Below are positions 1 to 11,284 of a stretch of DNA of 64,000 nucleotides, piece by piece. Origin of the DNA: Aristolochia californica (lineage: Eukaryota; Streptophyta; Magnoliopsida; Piperales; Aristolochiaceae). The DNA lies in the NCBI GenBank assembly GCA_029961685.1, contig JARWKL010000010.1, forward strand, positions 20,882,087-20,946,086, read 5' to 3'. The notes beneath the pieces were generated by a model that saw only the letters and a program-made list of their open reading frames with translations, searched no databases and was not told the origin of the DNA. A program made the translations under genes and the position numbers. The stretch's first letter is position 1. Each line of letters starts with the position of its first letter.

Positions 1-1157
1 CGGTTTTCTTACCCCGAGCCAGTACCAATGCTCCTTTGGTGACCTTCCAGGTGTTATCTGAGAACACAACTGAATGGCCACATTCATCAAGCTGCCCAAC
101 AGAAATGAGGTTCTTCTTCAATTCAGGAATGTGCCTGACCTTTTGCAAGGTCCATTTGTTCTTGTTAGGTAGTGCAATGTCAATGTCTCCCATCCCCACC
201 ACGTTCAAGGCCTCTCCATCAGCCAGATATACCTTCCCAAAGTCACCTGCAACATAGTTTTGCATTATCTCATGATGGTAGGATGTATGGAATGAAGCCC
301 CTGAATCCAGTATCATCAACTAGACTATGAACTGCAAACAATAGTGCATCTTGTACTTCTTCAGTTACTGCATTTGTATTATCATTCCCGGTTTTCTTAG
401 GGCTTTTAAAGTTTCTCTTTAAGTGGCCAACTTTGCCACAGTTCCAGCAAGTTGCCTGCTGACCGGTCCTTGACTTACTCTTGCCCCTGTACTTTGACTT
501 GGATTTGTTTCTGTTTGAGTTCATGTCATGTGATCTCCCCCGAGAATCAACATTCAATGCGGAACTCGAACCCGAAGTCTCGCCTGAATCCCTCCTGCGT
601 ACCTCAGCCAAAATCAAATCACGAATATCATCATATTTCAACTTTGATTTACCGGCAGAATTACTCACATCCATTCTCATGGCTTCCCAACTATTTGGCA
701 ATGAAGCCAATAGTATCAGTGCACGTATCTCATCATCAAATTCAATTTCAACAGATGACAATTGATTTGTGATAGTATTAAAACCATTCAGATGTTGTGC
801 AACAGATGTACCTTCTACCATCTTCAAATTGAATAACTTTTTCATCAAATAAATTTTGTTATTCGTTGAAGGTTTTTCGTACATATCTGACAAGACCTCT
901 AATAGACCCACAGTCGTCTTCACCTTACTGACGTTGTGTACAACGGATCTCGACAGGGTTAGCCGAATAATCCCCAAAACCTGTCGATCCAACTGATTCC
1001 AATCGTCTTCCTTCATTTTTTCTGGTTTCTTCCCCAACAATGGAAGATGGAGTTTCCTCCCATGGAGGTAGTCCTCTATCTGAATCCTCCATAATCCATA
1101 GTCCTTGCCATCGAACTTCTCGATCCCCAATACCTTCACTTCGTCTCCAGCCATCAT
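1..1157 (-). pseudogene. Copia gag-protease polyprotein fragment
   Basis: Start ATG is at 1157, 32 bases after the primer binding site. The first about 295 residues form a Copia gag (UBN2-like domain: LWRIQIEDYL near residue 25, DMYEKP near 92) followed by a basic linker and a zinc knuckle CWNCGKVGH. The last Cys of the CX2CX4HX4C knuckle is replaced by Phe. The reading frame then shifts near 310: the protease box LDSGASFHTS is readable in another frame between about 325 and 285, and protease-like sequence (YLADGEALNVVG, LISVGQLDECGH) continues to the edge. In retrotransposons this polyprotein forms the particle and matures itself. The frameshift and the lost knuckle Cys argue for a dead copy. 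A related but more decayed gag lies at the right end of the window. Confidence 0.85.
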
Positions 1158-1177
1158 TTTCCCTCAGCCGAACCTCT

Positions 1178-1189
1178 GCTCTGATACCA
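1178..1189 (-). promoter_or_regulatory. Primer binding site of Copia D
   Basis: The minus strand reads TGGTATCAGAGC, the plant initiator-Met tRNA complement. It starts two bases after the LTR end (…ATAACA). It fixes the LTR edge at 1192 and the element direction. Confidence 0.85.
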
Positions 1190-1191
1190 GT

Positions 1192-1659
1192 TGTTATGAA
1201 GAACGATAATAAAGAGACAGGTAATCACACGACACAAAATTTTACGTGGTTCAGCAAATTGCCTACGTCCATGGGAGTTGTAGAGGATTTTTATTTCTTT
1301 AATCAGAGGAATCACAATACAAATGGGACCAGTATCTTTCTTTACACCTTTTACATAGCGTCGACCAGTAGAGACCCTTCTCTGCAGCGTCGACCACTAG
1401 AGACCCTTCTCTGCAGCGTCGACCAGCAGAGCCCGTCAGAACCGTCGACCAGCAGAGACCCTTCTCTGCAGCATCGACCAGAAACACCGGCAACGGCGTC
1501 ATCCAATAGTACCGGCAATGGCGTCGTTCTTCTCGAGCCTCGCTCTTTCTGCCGAGAGCTTCTCTCTTCCAGCAAAACCCTTCTCTTCTCTATTACGCAC
1601 TCTCTGTTTTTCATTTTTCACTGTAGCTAACTGTTTGTCCCGATGATGAAATAAAAACA
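1192..1659 (-). repeat. 5' LTR of Copia D
   Basis: On the plus strand the LTR starts TGTTATGAAG beside the primer site. The outer edge is less sure: I place it at …AATAAAAACA (1659) because it gives TGTT/AACA ends and LINE homology resumes soon after. It contains a minisatellite at 1358-1488. No second copy is in the window, so the outer edge rests on the end motif only. Confidence 0.6.
1358..1488. repeat. 29-bp minisatellite inside the Copia D LTR
   Basis: Units start at 1358, 1387, 1416, 1444 and 1471. The core is GTCGACCAGTAGAGACCC followed by TTCTCTGCA. Units 1 and 2 differ by one base, unit 3 is degenerate and unit 5 is partial. Each unit opens with (G)TCGACC. Confidence 0.85.
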
Positions 1660-1734
1660 GCATGGAGGGAAAATTCATGTTTCCCTTGTGTGCAGTACAT
1701 GCTATTGAATATGGGAATGGGAAATGTCCTCCAT

Positions 1735-4700
1735 GCCCCCCCGTGGACCAGACTCCACATTACTCAACATAATGGACCCGCATAAGAAATACATTGATTG
1801 CCAGATGGATCCGAATCACACCTCCAAAACCTGCGACCCCGAATTGCCAAGAGAAGAGCCGTCAAAATTCAATTTTAGGTACCCAAACTCCGGGGGAGCC
1901 CACTCTTTCATAACTTGAACCTTGGTCCCAAAATGCATCCTTGCCAAGTTGCTCTAGCTATCACGAATGGAGGTGCCATTGAAAAAGCAGAAAGGCTTCT
2001 TCGTCATAAGCCAAGTGGAAATTTGACCTGTCACTTTTTCCCCTACTCTTGCCTCAGTTTCAAATTTAGGATCAAACCGCCTTCTATTACATTCGTTCTA
2101 AAGCCCCCAAGGCATACAACTGGCGCAGGCTGAGAGCATTATTTTATCGAGCCCAGGAATGGGGTAGCCAATGATTGACTTGCTAAAATAGATCAGATCA
2201 GCAGATATACAGAATTGCAACCCCAACTTCAATAAAAGAAATGTCCACACATTCCAAGAGAACTGGCACAATAGCAGAATATGGCTATGGATTCGGCTTC
2301 AATGTTGCAAAAAGGACAATGGGTCTATAGAAGGGTGACCCCTTCTTCTAAGCACATCCGCCATAAGGATCTTACTTTGGCAAGCGCTCTACATGAAGAA
2401 TTTAATCTTTGGAGGGTCACAAAGACGCCAAACAAAGTAGATATCATGCTCACTTTGCGTTGAGTCCCAACCATTAATGTGTCTGTATGCAGATGAAACT
2501 GAGAATTTACCCCTTTTTTCAGGCCACCAAATGAGCTTGTCTGCATTAGAAGGCCTCATTATGACATGATTCAAAGAATCTAATAAATAGCTTGCTTCCA
2601 TAGCCTCAAACCACCCCCCTCAAATGCATCGGCTACTGATATCTCCCTATTTGTGGAAAGAAGGAAGAGATTTTTGAAGGAGTTTCTCAAAGGTTCCTGC
2701 CCTGTCCACCAATCGTCCCAAAATTTAAGAGACCTTCCGTTGCCAACAAAAAATCTACAAGCTAAGGAGAAATGTTAAAGAAGCAAATAAAGAGATCTCC
2801 ATATTGAGGATAACCCTCTCCGATTTCCCCTGAACATCCACCATGAAGAGTTCCAACCCAGCTTGGTACGAACTATATCCTTCCAAAGGTTTGAAGAATC
2901 TGTGTTGAACTTCCATATCCACTTAAGGAGCAAAGTTTTGTTCATTTCTTTTGATTTTCAAATCCTTAGTCCACCCAATCTCTTAGGCAGACATACTTCT
3001 TCCCATCTAACCAGATGGTATTTAAAGGAGTCACTTGATCCTCTCCAGAGGAATCTTCTTTCATTTTATCCATGGCTTTGTAAACCGAAAAGGGGCAAGG
3101 CATAAAGGATAAAGCGTAGTTTGGGATGCCAACAATACATGACTTAAGGAGGATCAGTCTGCATGCCTTGCTGAGGAGTCGCCCCTTCCAAGTTGCTAAC
3201 CGAGACTCAATTTTTTCAACCACCGGGTTCCATAAACTTTGTGAAATACGCTCATGGAAGAGAGGGAGTCCAAGATACTTTGCTGGAAGAGTAGTTGTAG
3301 AGCAACCAAATAAATTTGCCATCTCTGCAAGATTCTCATGGTCCACATTAAATCCTATGAAAGAGGTTTTCCCCCAATTAACTTTCTGCCCAGATGCTAT
3401 TTCAAAATGCCCCAATACTGCTTTTATCCCCCATGCACTATCCATATCACCGATTCCAAAAATAATAGTATCAACCGCGAACTACAGAATTGGAATATTA
3501 AAAGCCTGGTGAGGGCTTATTGGGGATAGTCATCCAAGATCGACCGCTAAATAGAACATAGCAAATAGGAATTCTACTACTATGTTAAATAGGAGTGGGG
3601 AAAGAGGGTCCCCTTGTCTAATACCCCTAGTTCCTTGAAAGTATCCACAGACCCAACCGTTGAGGATGAGGGAGTAGGATGCTGAACCCACACAACTTCT
3701 GATCCAAAATCGCCATTTTTCTCCAAATCTCATTGTTTCCATTGTCACTTCAAGCAGGATCCAATTAACTCTATCAAAAGATTTTTCAAGATCAAGCTTA
3801 AGTGCGATTCTCGAGTCTTGGTTACGCCTAAAGTGGTCTATAAGCTCATGTGCAGTCATTGTGGAGTATAAAATTTCTCTCCCCTTAAGGAAAGTGCTTT
3901 GTCCTCTGTGGATGACGATGGGAAGCACTACCATTAAACGATGGACTAGGATTCTCGCAATAATTTTGTATGCACTCGTAACAAGACTGATGGGGTGAAA
4001 ATTCTCTGGTTTCTCAACACTTGCTTTCTTTGGAACCAAAGTGATAAATGATGCACCAATGTTGCGAAATGTGATGCCATTTCTGAAGAAGCCATGGATC
4101 ATAGCACTAATATCTTCCTTAATACGAGCCCAGAACTTTTTCATAAAGTCCCCATTAAAACTATTAGGGCCCGGGGCCCTATCGCTTTCCATGCCCAAGA
4201 CGACTAGCTCAATTTCGTCCGAAGAGAAAGGAGATTCTATTAGTAAGGCAGCTGTTGTGGAGATACGAGAGAAGCTAATGTGTGGAAGCTTCGGCATATT
4301 GGTACACTCCTCCGAATATAACTCTATAAAAAACTTACCAACTCATTAGTAATTGAGATCTGACACGACGTTTCCTCATTATTAATGCATAATGAGGTAA
4401 TTCGATTGGAACTCCTTTTTGCCGAGGCGACGGCATAGAAAAATTTTGTACTTGCATCTCCCTCCTTTAGCCATCTAAATCTGGCTCTTTTCTTCCATCG
4501 GACCTTCTCTTGGTGCAGGATAGTATTGAGCTTATTGTTTAGAGAGACTCGGAACGAAAATTCATTAGAAGTTAAGTACCTTTGTTCCTCCACCAAGTCC
4601 AGAGCCATGATCTGAGAGAGAAGAGAAGCCTTCTCAACAATTTTTCCTTTTATGAATCGCAACTTTAAAGGGAATGCCCACTCCCTTCTACCAAAACTCG

Positions 4701-4871
4701 GACCGCATCCCACCAACCATCAATAAGAGCTTCAAAATTTTCCTCCATTAACCAAAAGTTTTCGAACCGGAAAGGTGAGGGCCCCCATTTTTCAAAAACA
4801 GATGTCAACAAGATAGGCCAATGATCTGAGCCTACCTTATTCAGAACTCTCCCAATAACATTTCCAAACAT
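1735..4871 (-). pseudogene. L1-type LINE ORF2 remnant, 5' truncated
   Basis: Read from 4871 leftwards: the end of the endonuclease (SDHWPI, then GPSPFRFENFWL), the linker, reverse transcriptase (DRAPGPNSFNGDF, PISLVTSAYKIIARIL, GQSTFLKGREI, LDLEKSFDRVNW, RGIRQGDPLSPLLFN), the RT thumb (KYLGLPLFHERIS, WKGRLLSKACRL), the Cys-rich RVT zinc region near 2600-2280, and a weak RNase H trace (LNFDGSSLG, near 1880-1850). The catalytic YADD box reads FAVD (complement 3467-3481), preceded by a stop. Further stops and frameshifts separate the segments. The order and motifs leave little doubt about identity. The 5' end at about 4872 abuts a tandem repeat, typical of incomplete reverse transcription. The 3' end is cut by the Copia D LTR. 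Confidence 0.85.
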
Positions 4872-4873
4872 CT

Positions 4874-6231
4874 TAGCACTAACTATTCTAGATGATTTAG
4901 TTGAGATAGAACAATTGAAGGATATGGAGAAGACATGGGGAATTAAACACGGTTTTAAACCTTTTGTTTTCTCAATTTAGTTTATTCCCCATTTTTTTTT
5001 ACGATTCATTGTTGATGGTAATTTTTCAATTTTGCTAGTGCTATCTTGAAACTCAAGTTATAATTCTGGTTTATTGTTTTGATCATTATTTCCTCATGCT
5101 TGAAATTCTCTACAGTAGTATGTACTAGTAAAAAATTGTGCATGTTGCACCAGATGAGCATTCTTAGCACTAACTATTCTATCAGATTCAGTTGTGATAG
5201 AACAATTGAAGGATATGGAGAAGACATGGGGAATTAAACATGGTTTTAAACCTTTTTCTTTTCTCAATTTACTTTGTTCCCCATTTTTTGTTACTATTCA
5301 TTGTTGATAGTAATTTTTCAATTTTGCTAGTGCTATCTTGAAACTCAAGTTATAATTCTGGTTATTGTTTTGATCATTATTTCCTCATGCTTGAAATTCT
5401 CTAATGTAGTATGTACTAGTAAAAAATTGTGCATGTTGCACCTGATGTGGCATAGTTAGGTCAGCAGAGATTAACCCAAATGAGCATTTTTAGCACTACC
5501 TATTCTTGAAGATGCAGTAGGGATAAACCATTTGGAGGGCATATATGGAGTAGAAATGAGGAATTAAACATTGTTTCTAGCCTTTTGATTTTCTCACTTT
5601 TGTTTGTTCCTTATTTTTTCCCATAGTCATTGATGATGGTAATTTTTCAACTATTCTTCTGCTGTCTTGAAGCACAAGTAACAATTCTAGTTTACTGTTT
5701 CGGTCATTTTTGGCTCCTACTTGAAATTCTCAGTAGTAATATGAACTTGTAAAAACCTATGCATGTTGGACCTGATGAGGCATCATTAGATCAAGAGACA
5801 TGAACCCAGATGAGCTTTCTTAGCATTAGCGATTCTGGAAGATTCAAAAGTGATAAAACACTTGAATGGTATATGGAGGAGACATGGGGAATTAAACACG
5901 GTCATTTTTGCTCCTACTTGAAGATTCAATAATGATAGAAAAATATAAGGGTATATGGAGAAGACATGGGGAATTAAACAAGGTTTTGAACCTTTTGTTT
6001 TTCTCACTTTTGTTCTTTTCCCATTTTCTCCCCTGGTTCATTGATGGTGGAAATCTTTCAATTGTTGTTAATGTTATCTTAAACGACAAGTAATACTTCT
6101 AGTCTATTGTTTCAGTCATTGTTGCCTCTATTTGAAATTCTCCGTAATAGTATGAACTTGTAAAAAATTATGCAAGTTGGACCTGATGAGGTATAGTTAG
6201 GTCAAGAGAGATGAACCCACATGAGCATTAT
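4874..6231. repeat. Tandem repeat, four units of about 290-410 bp
   Basis: Units begin with TAGCAYTA and run 4874-5164, 5165-5490, 5491-5820 and 5821-6231. Shared landmarks are GGAGAAGACATGGGGAATTA near the start, a T-rich stretch, TACTTGAAATTCTC, and GATGAACCCANATGAGC at the end. Unit 1 lacks about 35 bases near its end. Unit 4 carries an extra partial copy of the unit start (5921-5980). Units 1 and 2 are the most alike. No open frame is conserved between units, so I treat it as non-coding. Confidence 0.85.
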
Positions 6232-7314
6232 CGGCAAGTATATTAACAAATGAACATTAACAAGTACTATTAACAAGAACCACCACTACCGGCCTGCTTC
6301 TCTTCCCCACTTTGGCCCTTATAATCTTATCACCATGGAAATTGTGACAAAATTGTAGAGTTAATCTTATCTAGGCTTTTTCATCACAAAAAACTAAACA
6401 AAGAAATTATGGTTTATGGTAGCTTTGGCTACCGTTTTAGAAAAAATGATAGTTGCATTTAGAAACCATGGGACCTTGTGAACTTTGTCACAGACTAATA
6501 TTTCACCAATAGGACAAGAAGCTCAACTTTGTAGAAGAACAAGCAGTTTGTTTCTGGAAAATCTGAAAACAACAACTACAAAAGAAAAAAATACAAGAGA
6601 AAAAGAAAAGAAACAATATGAATGATGAGATTGAAGCAGAATCAATGGAAGAAGAATGCTATGATAGAGTCATGTTGTCGTGAGATTACAATTACTTGAC
6701 ATCAGAATGTATGAAGAATCCAAAAACATAGATGGGGTAGTTTTTCAAGTGGTAATGTATGAAGGATCCAGGAATAGAAAAAGTAAAAGAAAAAAGTATC
6801 GAAATTGAAGAAGCAATATACATTCTCAATGTATTCTTTAAGACAAGAAGGGGGTGGTTTGTGAATATTTGAGTTTTGGAAGAAGCAAGAAGACACCCTG
6901 CATGGGCGAGCTAAAAGAAGAATCTTGTCGCTAATGGTGTGGATTCTTAGTGGACATTGTCACTTGCTATGGAAGACGTAAGTCTTGAAAAAAAATTTTG
7001 CAATGAATTTTGTGATTGTCTATCTAAAGTCTAAAACAATATTCATAAAGCCACTTCTTAGGCACAAATCAGGTTTGCTCTTTCTCTTCATAGATGGGGA
7101 GGGGGGGGAGGGCAAAATAAGGAGAAGGACAGCTAGACACCAATGTCGGCTTGTTTCTTCTCCTCGATTTGCCTCTTTGTGTATGAAATTTTTTGGGCAT
7201 GAGAAGCACCTTGTAGTCTCAAGTCTAACACTAGAAAGTAGGAAACTTGAGTGGGTAGAAAAGGGTGATAAACTCTGGAAAAAAAATCAAAGAATTAAAG
7301 GGCAGATAATCCCC

Positions 7315-7354
<40 letters not shown>

Positions 7355-7632
7355 TTCCCTCCTCGACTAAATAAAGAAGATATAAATATAAATAAATAAT
7401 AATAATAAGGGGATGAAATAATGAAGTTTGGGTGAGGGAGGGAAATAGGGCAAGAGTAAGAGAGGGCAAGCAGTTAAATTAAGGTGGAAGAGATGAGACG
7501 TTAGAGAACAAATGAGAATGAAGAAATTTACTTCCTTTTCTGGTCCAGGAGAAAAATGAGGAAAAAAGTTTGTTTGGGCAACAATGAGAAAAATTAATGC
7601 AGGAGACAAGAACATAAATCCACCAATGGGAG
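6232..7632. other. Intergenic, no gene recognised
   Basis: AT-rich sequence with short open frames that show no recognisable domain. The only distinctive item is a C39 homopolymer at 7316-7354, followed by an A/T-rich simple stretch (ATAAATAAATAATAATAATA). Confidence 0.6.
7316..7354. repeat. C39 homopolymer
   Basis: 39 uninterrupted C residues, preceded by CCCCA. On the minus strand this is G39, which can form stacked G-quadruplexes. Length may be unreliable because polymerases slip on such runs. Confidence 0.9.
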
Positions 7633-8018
7633 TGTCAAGAGGTTGGCCAATACAACCTAAAAGACTAGTTGGTTAAGTGCAGAAAGCCACCGCTCACAAG
7701 AGTAGACAGAACCACTCTGACACCCACCCCCGCCCATTCTCTACCGCCTCTCACGGGATTCGAACGCGGCACGTGACGTGCCCCAGAACTCCCAATATGA
7801 AGAGGTTGGCCAATACAACCTAAACGACTAGTTGTTTAAGTGAGGAAAGCCAACCTACTCAAGAGAGATGGACCAGAACCACCTCTGACACCCACCCCGC
7901 CCCTTACCGCTCCCCGCGGGATGTGCCGGACCTGGCTCTGATACCATGTCAAGAGGCTGGCCAATATAACCTAAAAGACTAGTCGGTTAAGTGTTGAAAG
8001 CCAACGCTCACAAGGGAG
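7633..8018 (-). mobile_element. TRIM-like element, family 2, three LTR copies
   Basis: A unit of about 90 bp starting TGTCAAGAG and ending CTCTGACA occurs at 7633-7722 and 7798-7890 and, truncated, at 7947-8012 or just beyond. The third copy is preceded by GCTCTGATACCA (7935-7946), which on the minus strand is the primer binding site TGGTATCAGAGC. After each complete unit comes a C-rich tract (CCCACCCCCGCCC), a polypurine tract on the minus strand. LTR, tract, short non-coding interior, primer site and LTR is the layout of terminal-repeat retrotransposons in miniature. The interior contains GGCACGTGACGTGCC (7768-7782) and a pol III box-B-like GTTCGAATC on the minus strand. A relative lies at 38799-39049. 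Confidence 0.75.
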
Positions 8019-8306
8019 AAGCCAATTTCTTTTCTTTTTACTTCGTAATCACCACCATCCATTGGAAGTCAAATGAATCCATTTATCTATTTACCTTTCT
8101 ATCTATTTAGTGGTCTTCAAAGGAGCAATAGGTCAATTAGATAAACTGAAATGCTAAATGAACATTTCACTCAATTATATCCTTTCTTTTCCTTTCTTTT
8201 GCATTATTTAATTCACGAAACACATCCCAAAATGAGGGGCTTATAACTGCATTTGCGATTATCAAAGAATATTTTGTCATATATATTATCGCAGAACATT
8301 CATGTT

Positions 8307-8629
8307 TGTTGGAACTGCCATTCTATTGCAAAATTTGGAACTAAGACCAAAAGTAGATAAATCGTGATGAGAGACATGGACAGACTCCACTGCATCAAGA
8401 ATGATATTCCACTTCAATTTAAAGGTGTTTTAGTTATTTTACTTCTCTTATGTCTTGTTTAATTTTATTAGAATTATGAGTACTATTTTAGGTATAAGTG
8501 GGACTTGGGTAGTTTAATTTTATTATAATTTTATATATTTCCTCTATTATAAGTAGAGGCCCAGTGTACTCAAATTACACAAGTTAGTGAATATTTCTCT
8601 TTTCCAAAAATTCAACATGGTAATAAAGC
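8307..8629 (+). repeat. Possible LTR end with degenerate primer site
   Basis: TGTTGGAACTGCC at 8307 and …TTCAACA at 8617 make plausible LTR ends. They are followed by TGGTAATAAAGC (8618-8629), resembling a decayed primer site. A TATA-like TTATAAGTAGAGG lies near 8547. There is no second copy in the window and no gag after it. Weak call. Confidence 0.35.
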
Positions 8630-8867
8630 AAGTTTTATGAGTTGATTTAGTTAACCCACAGAGATTATGTCATCCCTTTTTTATATGCCTATCTCTATTA
8701 TTTTTAGGTTTGTATTCTACTTTTCTTTCTTCCTCAGTGATATTATCTTGTCCCTCGTTTCCCTCTGTTCTCCTCTCCCTTGCATTCCTCTCCCGGCAAA
8801 TTTTTTTGCCCCCTCTCTTCTTCCTCTCGTCTTCGCTTTCTTCTTCCTCTCGTCTTCGCATCTTTTC

Positions 8868-10322
8868 TCTGGAGCAGAGAGTTCATCGCCGGAAGTGTTG
8901 GTGGTATGGCGGGGGTCATATCAGGACATCCTCTAGATACCTCAAGGTTCGTTTTCAGCAACCTTCCTTCTGTTGCCTTCCAGGTTCTTGCCCCATCTCC
9001 TGCATATCTTTTCTTTTCTATCTGAGCTTTATCGCTAGGCTGCTAGCCTCGTTGAGCATATTTGCGAGTCGATTTCCCCCTTTTTCTCCCTCCATCTGTC
9101 GTTCTATTCATGTGATTAGATCATCTATTTTTATACAAATTGGGATGTGGAAATCCCCAATGTTGGTCCAGCATCCCTGGATTGGATCTTTTCGCCTCTT
9201 TGGCTCTTTATGTACACTTTTTTAACCATAATCAAACTGAAATGGATCCCGAATTTATAATTATGACTGTTTAGCAGGCCTTGAAGGGTAGTTAGGTAAG
9301 GTGTAGCAGAGCATGAAGTCACTGTAGAAATATCCCTAATTATGTTATTACTGGAAGCTAAACATCAGATACAAGTGGTTTGATGGGAAATCAAATTGAA
9401 CTCATGGAAGTTGGCAAGTTCATTATCTATAGTAATTTTTAGTTTCTTTCAGATCTCTGGGGAAAAATAACCTTGCTGAGCAGGTTTGATAGGTCTTTGT
9501 AATGCATGGGGCAGATATCTTGTTTTGTATATTCTTTGCTATCTCTAAGATTCATTAATTGTATAGAAATTTCTATTTGATACAGTGTCTTACTTGTATT
9601 TCATTGTCAAAAAATTGGTCATCTCCTGATAAGAATGTGGAATTCGATATAAAGTGTTTAGTTTTTTGTCTTTCTTCGATAAAATTTTGAAGTTTTTCCC
9701 TGGTAAACACGTCTATATTGGTTTCTAGATGCAATAATAATCTCACTAAAAGTTCTTCTGTGCAGAATGCAGTGGTCTTACAAGTTTTTGCTGTTTTATC
9801 GCAGGCTTGTGAGCGGAAAAGGATGGACCTATTAGTGTGGTAAAGAATATTTTTAGAAGAGAAGGAATCAGAGGGATGTTCCTAGGCTTCGGAGTCACTA
9901 TGATTAGAGATATGCCTGGGCATGGAACCTACTTCTGGACATACGAATCCACTAGAGAACTACTACACCCAGGGTGCCAAAAGAGTGGCCAAGAAAATGT
10001 TTCAAAAATACTGATAGCCAGTGGCTGGGCAGGAGTAGCCAGTTGGCTCTGTTGCTACCCTTTAGATATGGTTAAGTCAAGACTTCAGTCTTAATCACAA
10101 TCTCCAGGAGACAAGACAATGCCCAAATATAAAGGTATAATGGATTGTTTCCGAAAAAGTTTGAGTGAAGAGAGCTACCTGGTCCTGTGGCGGGGATTAG
10201 GAACAACAATAGCCAAGGCCTTTGTCGTGAATGGGTCTATTTTTGTGGCATATGAGACAGCATTGAGATTCCTATCTAATAACAACCAGGGTGGAGTGGA
10301 AGAAAATGAGATCGAGTTGTAA
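8868..10322 (+). pseudogene. BAC2: BAC2-type mitochondrial carrier, decayed
   Basis: Encodes a mitochondrial carrier family protein of the basic amino acid (arginine) carrier type. Exon 1 (about 8868-8983) gives WSREFIAGSVGGMAGVISGH then PLDT, the first carrier repeat with its PxD signature, and ends at donor CAG|GTTCTTG. The intron is about 780 bp, with acceptor TGCAG at 9761-9765. Exon 2 (9766-10322) gives NAVVLQVFAVLSQ, GPISVVKNIFRREGIRGMF, the PGHGTYFWTYESTREL block, CYPLDMVKSRLQ (third signature) and a closing VLWRGLGTTIAKAFVVNGS. Compared with the family, the exon 1 middle (to the usual LASVTFQ) and about 45 residues with the second PxD signature in exon 2 are missing. There is a frameshift near 9825 and a stop at 10092-10094. 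No ATG precedes the first block in frame, so it is unlikely to make a carrier. Confidence 0.7.
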
Positions 10323-10794
10323 GGACATTGCTAATTCTCTTCTATGATTGAATGAAAAGATCCAAATCGACAAGCAACTAGCCATTCTACAAGAAAGAAC
10401 TGGACAACATCGTACTGGTCTTAAAGAGCAGTTGCTAATTAATGCTTGTTTGCTCTTTACAATTAGTAAATGCAAAACCATTTACTTGGTAACATTCGCT
10501 TGGATGTTTTGTCTACAATGTTTGAAGATTTTATAATTATCCATTCATTGTATCAGAATTTCTACAACAGGGATCCATGAAAGAATCAATGTTAGTGAAA
10601 ATTACATCCAAGTATTAGAAAACAAGCAAATGGGCAATGATATATTCATTAATTGTATTATGAGTATAGTAGAAACAGCTCAATAATTTTGGATGGGAGA
10701 ATACTGAAGAGATGAAACGCGAGAGACTTCAAAAAATGCCTCCCCTGGCCAATTGATAGACAATGCCTCAACTGGCCTTCCTCCCTTTGAATAT
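10323..10794. other. 3' flank of carrier pseudogene, nothing recognised
   Basis: Likely former 3' untranslated sequence, then AT-rich DNA. Short open frames on both strands have no recognisable motif. Confidence 0.5.
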
Positions 10795-11200
10795 AAGTAT
10801 TCAATATATTAATTTTGTAATTATTGTATTAAATTAGTGATTTAATAATCATAATTAAAATATTATTAAATTAAACATTTGAACAATTATTTTGGTTTAA
10901 TTATCCCATTGTTATAATTAATTAAACTAATATTATATGTTCTATTCAAGCATTTAGTGTAATAATCATATTTATTTTGGTTAATTATCTGTTTAGGTAT
11001 ATGTTCTATTTAAGTATATTATAAAAAGTTACTCATTCTCTTGTTTCTATCATATTTTTCATTTTGGGGCACTAACACTGGAATCTGTTTTCCAGTGCAC
11101 TTGAACTCGTCTACACTAACACCCAAGCATGAGTTGAAGTTGAATCAATTCATTTAAGATGAACTAAAATCTTAACTTCATTTCAAGTTCATCAACCCCC
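10795..11200 (+). mobile_element. Fragment of the PIF/Harbinger family (3' end)
   Basis: The AT-rich block ATTTAATAATCATAATTAAA…, then GGGGCACTAACACTGGAA and an end TTTCAAGTTCATCAACCCCC, matches the 3' end of the element at 54596-56111. It also matches, in reverse complement, the left end of the Harbinger element at about 37904-38560. The 5' part is missing. It lies inside older non-coding element sequence. Confidence 0.65.
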
Positions 11201-11284
11201 TTCCCATGCCATCAAAATGAGAGTTTATATGTAAAATTATATCTCAAAAGAAAGCATTGTGACTCTAGTTTCTAAATCATGAAA
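11201..11284 (+). mobile_element. Left piece of an element-C relative
   Basis: Short stretch similar to the interior of LTR element C (near 24130-24180). It resumes at 16447 after the Gypsy insertion. The match is by eye and diverged. Confidence 0.45.

Larger units (their letters stand above)
1..1659 (-). mobile_element. Copia element D, left part cut by window edge
   Basis: Read on the minus strand the order is LTR (1659 to 1192), primer binding site (1189 to 1178), gag and the start of a protease region running off the left edge. The gag type, the Copia protease box and the initiator-tRNA primer site agree on a Ty1/Copia assignment. Its far side abuts a LINE RNase H region, so D probably inserted into that LINE. 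The second LTR lies outside the window, so target duplication cannot be tested. Confidence 0.85.

Noticed and set aside
1358..1488. Direct repeats that could look like a CRISPR array
   Set aside because: Units are contiguous without spacers and lie in a plant LTR.
7287..7469. Open frame on the minus strand with a poly-Gly stretch
   Set aside because: It is the translation of the C39 run and flanking simple sequence.
8667..9225. Overlapping Ser/Leu-rich frames around the carrier exon
   Set aside because: They come from the C/T-rich leader. Only one frame contains carrier motifs, and the listed starts are not ATG.
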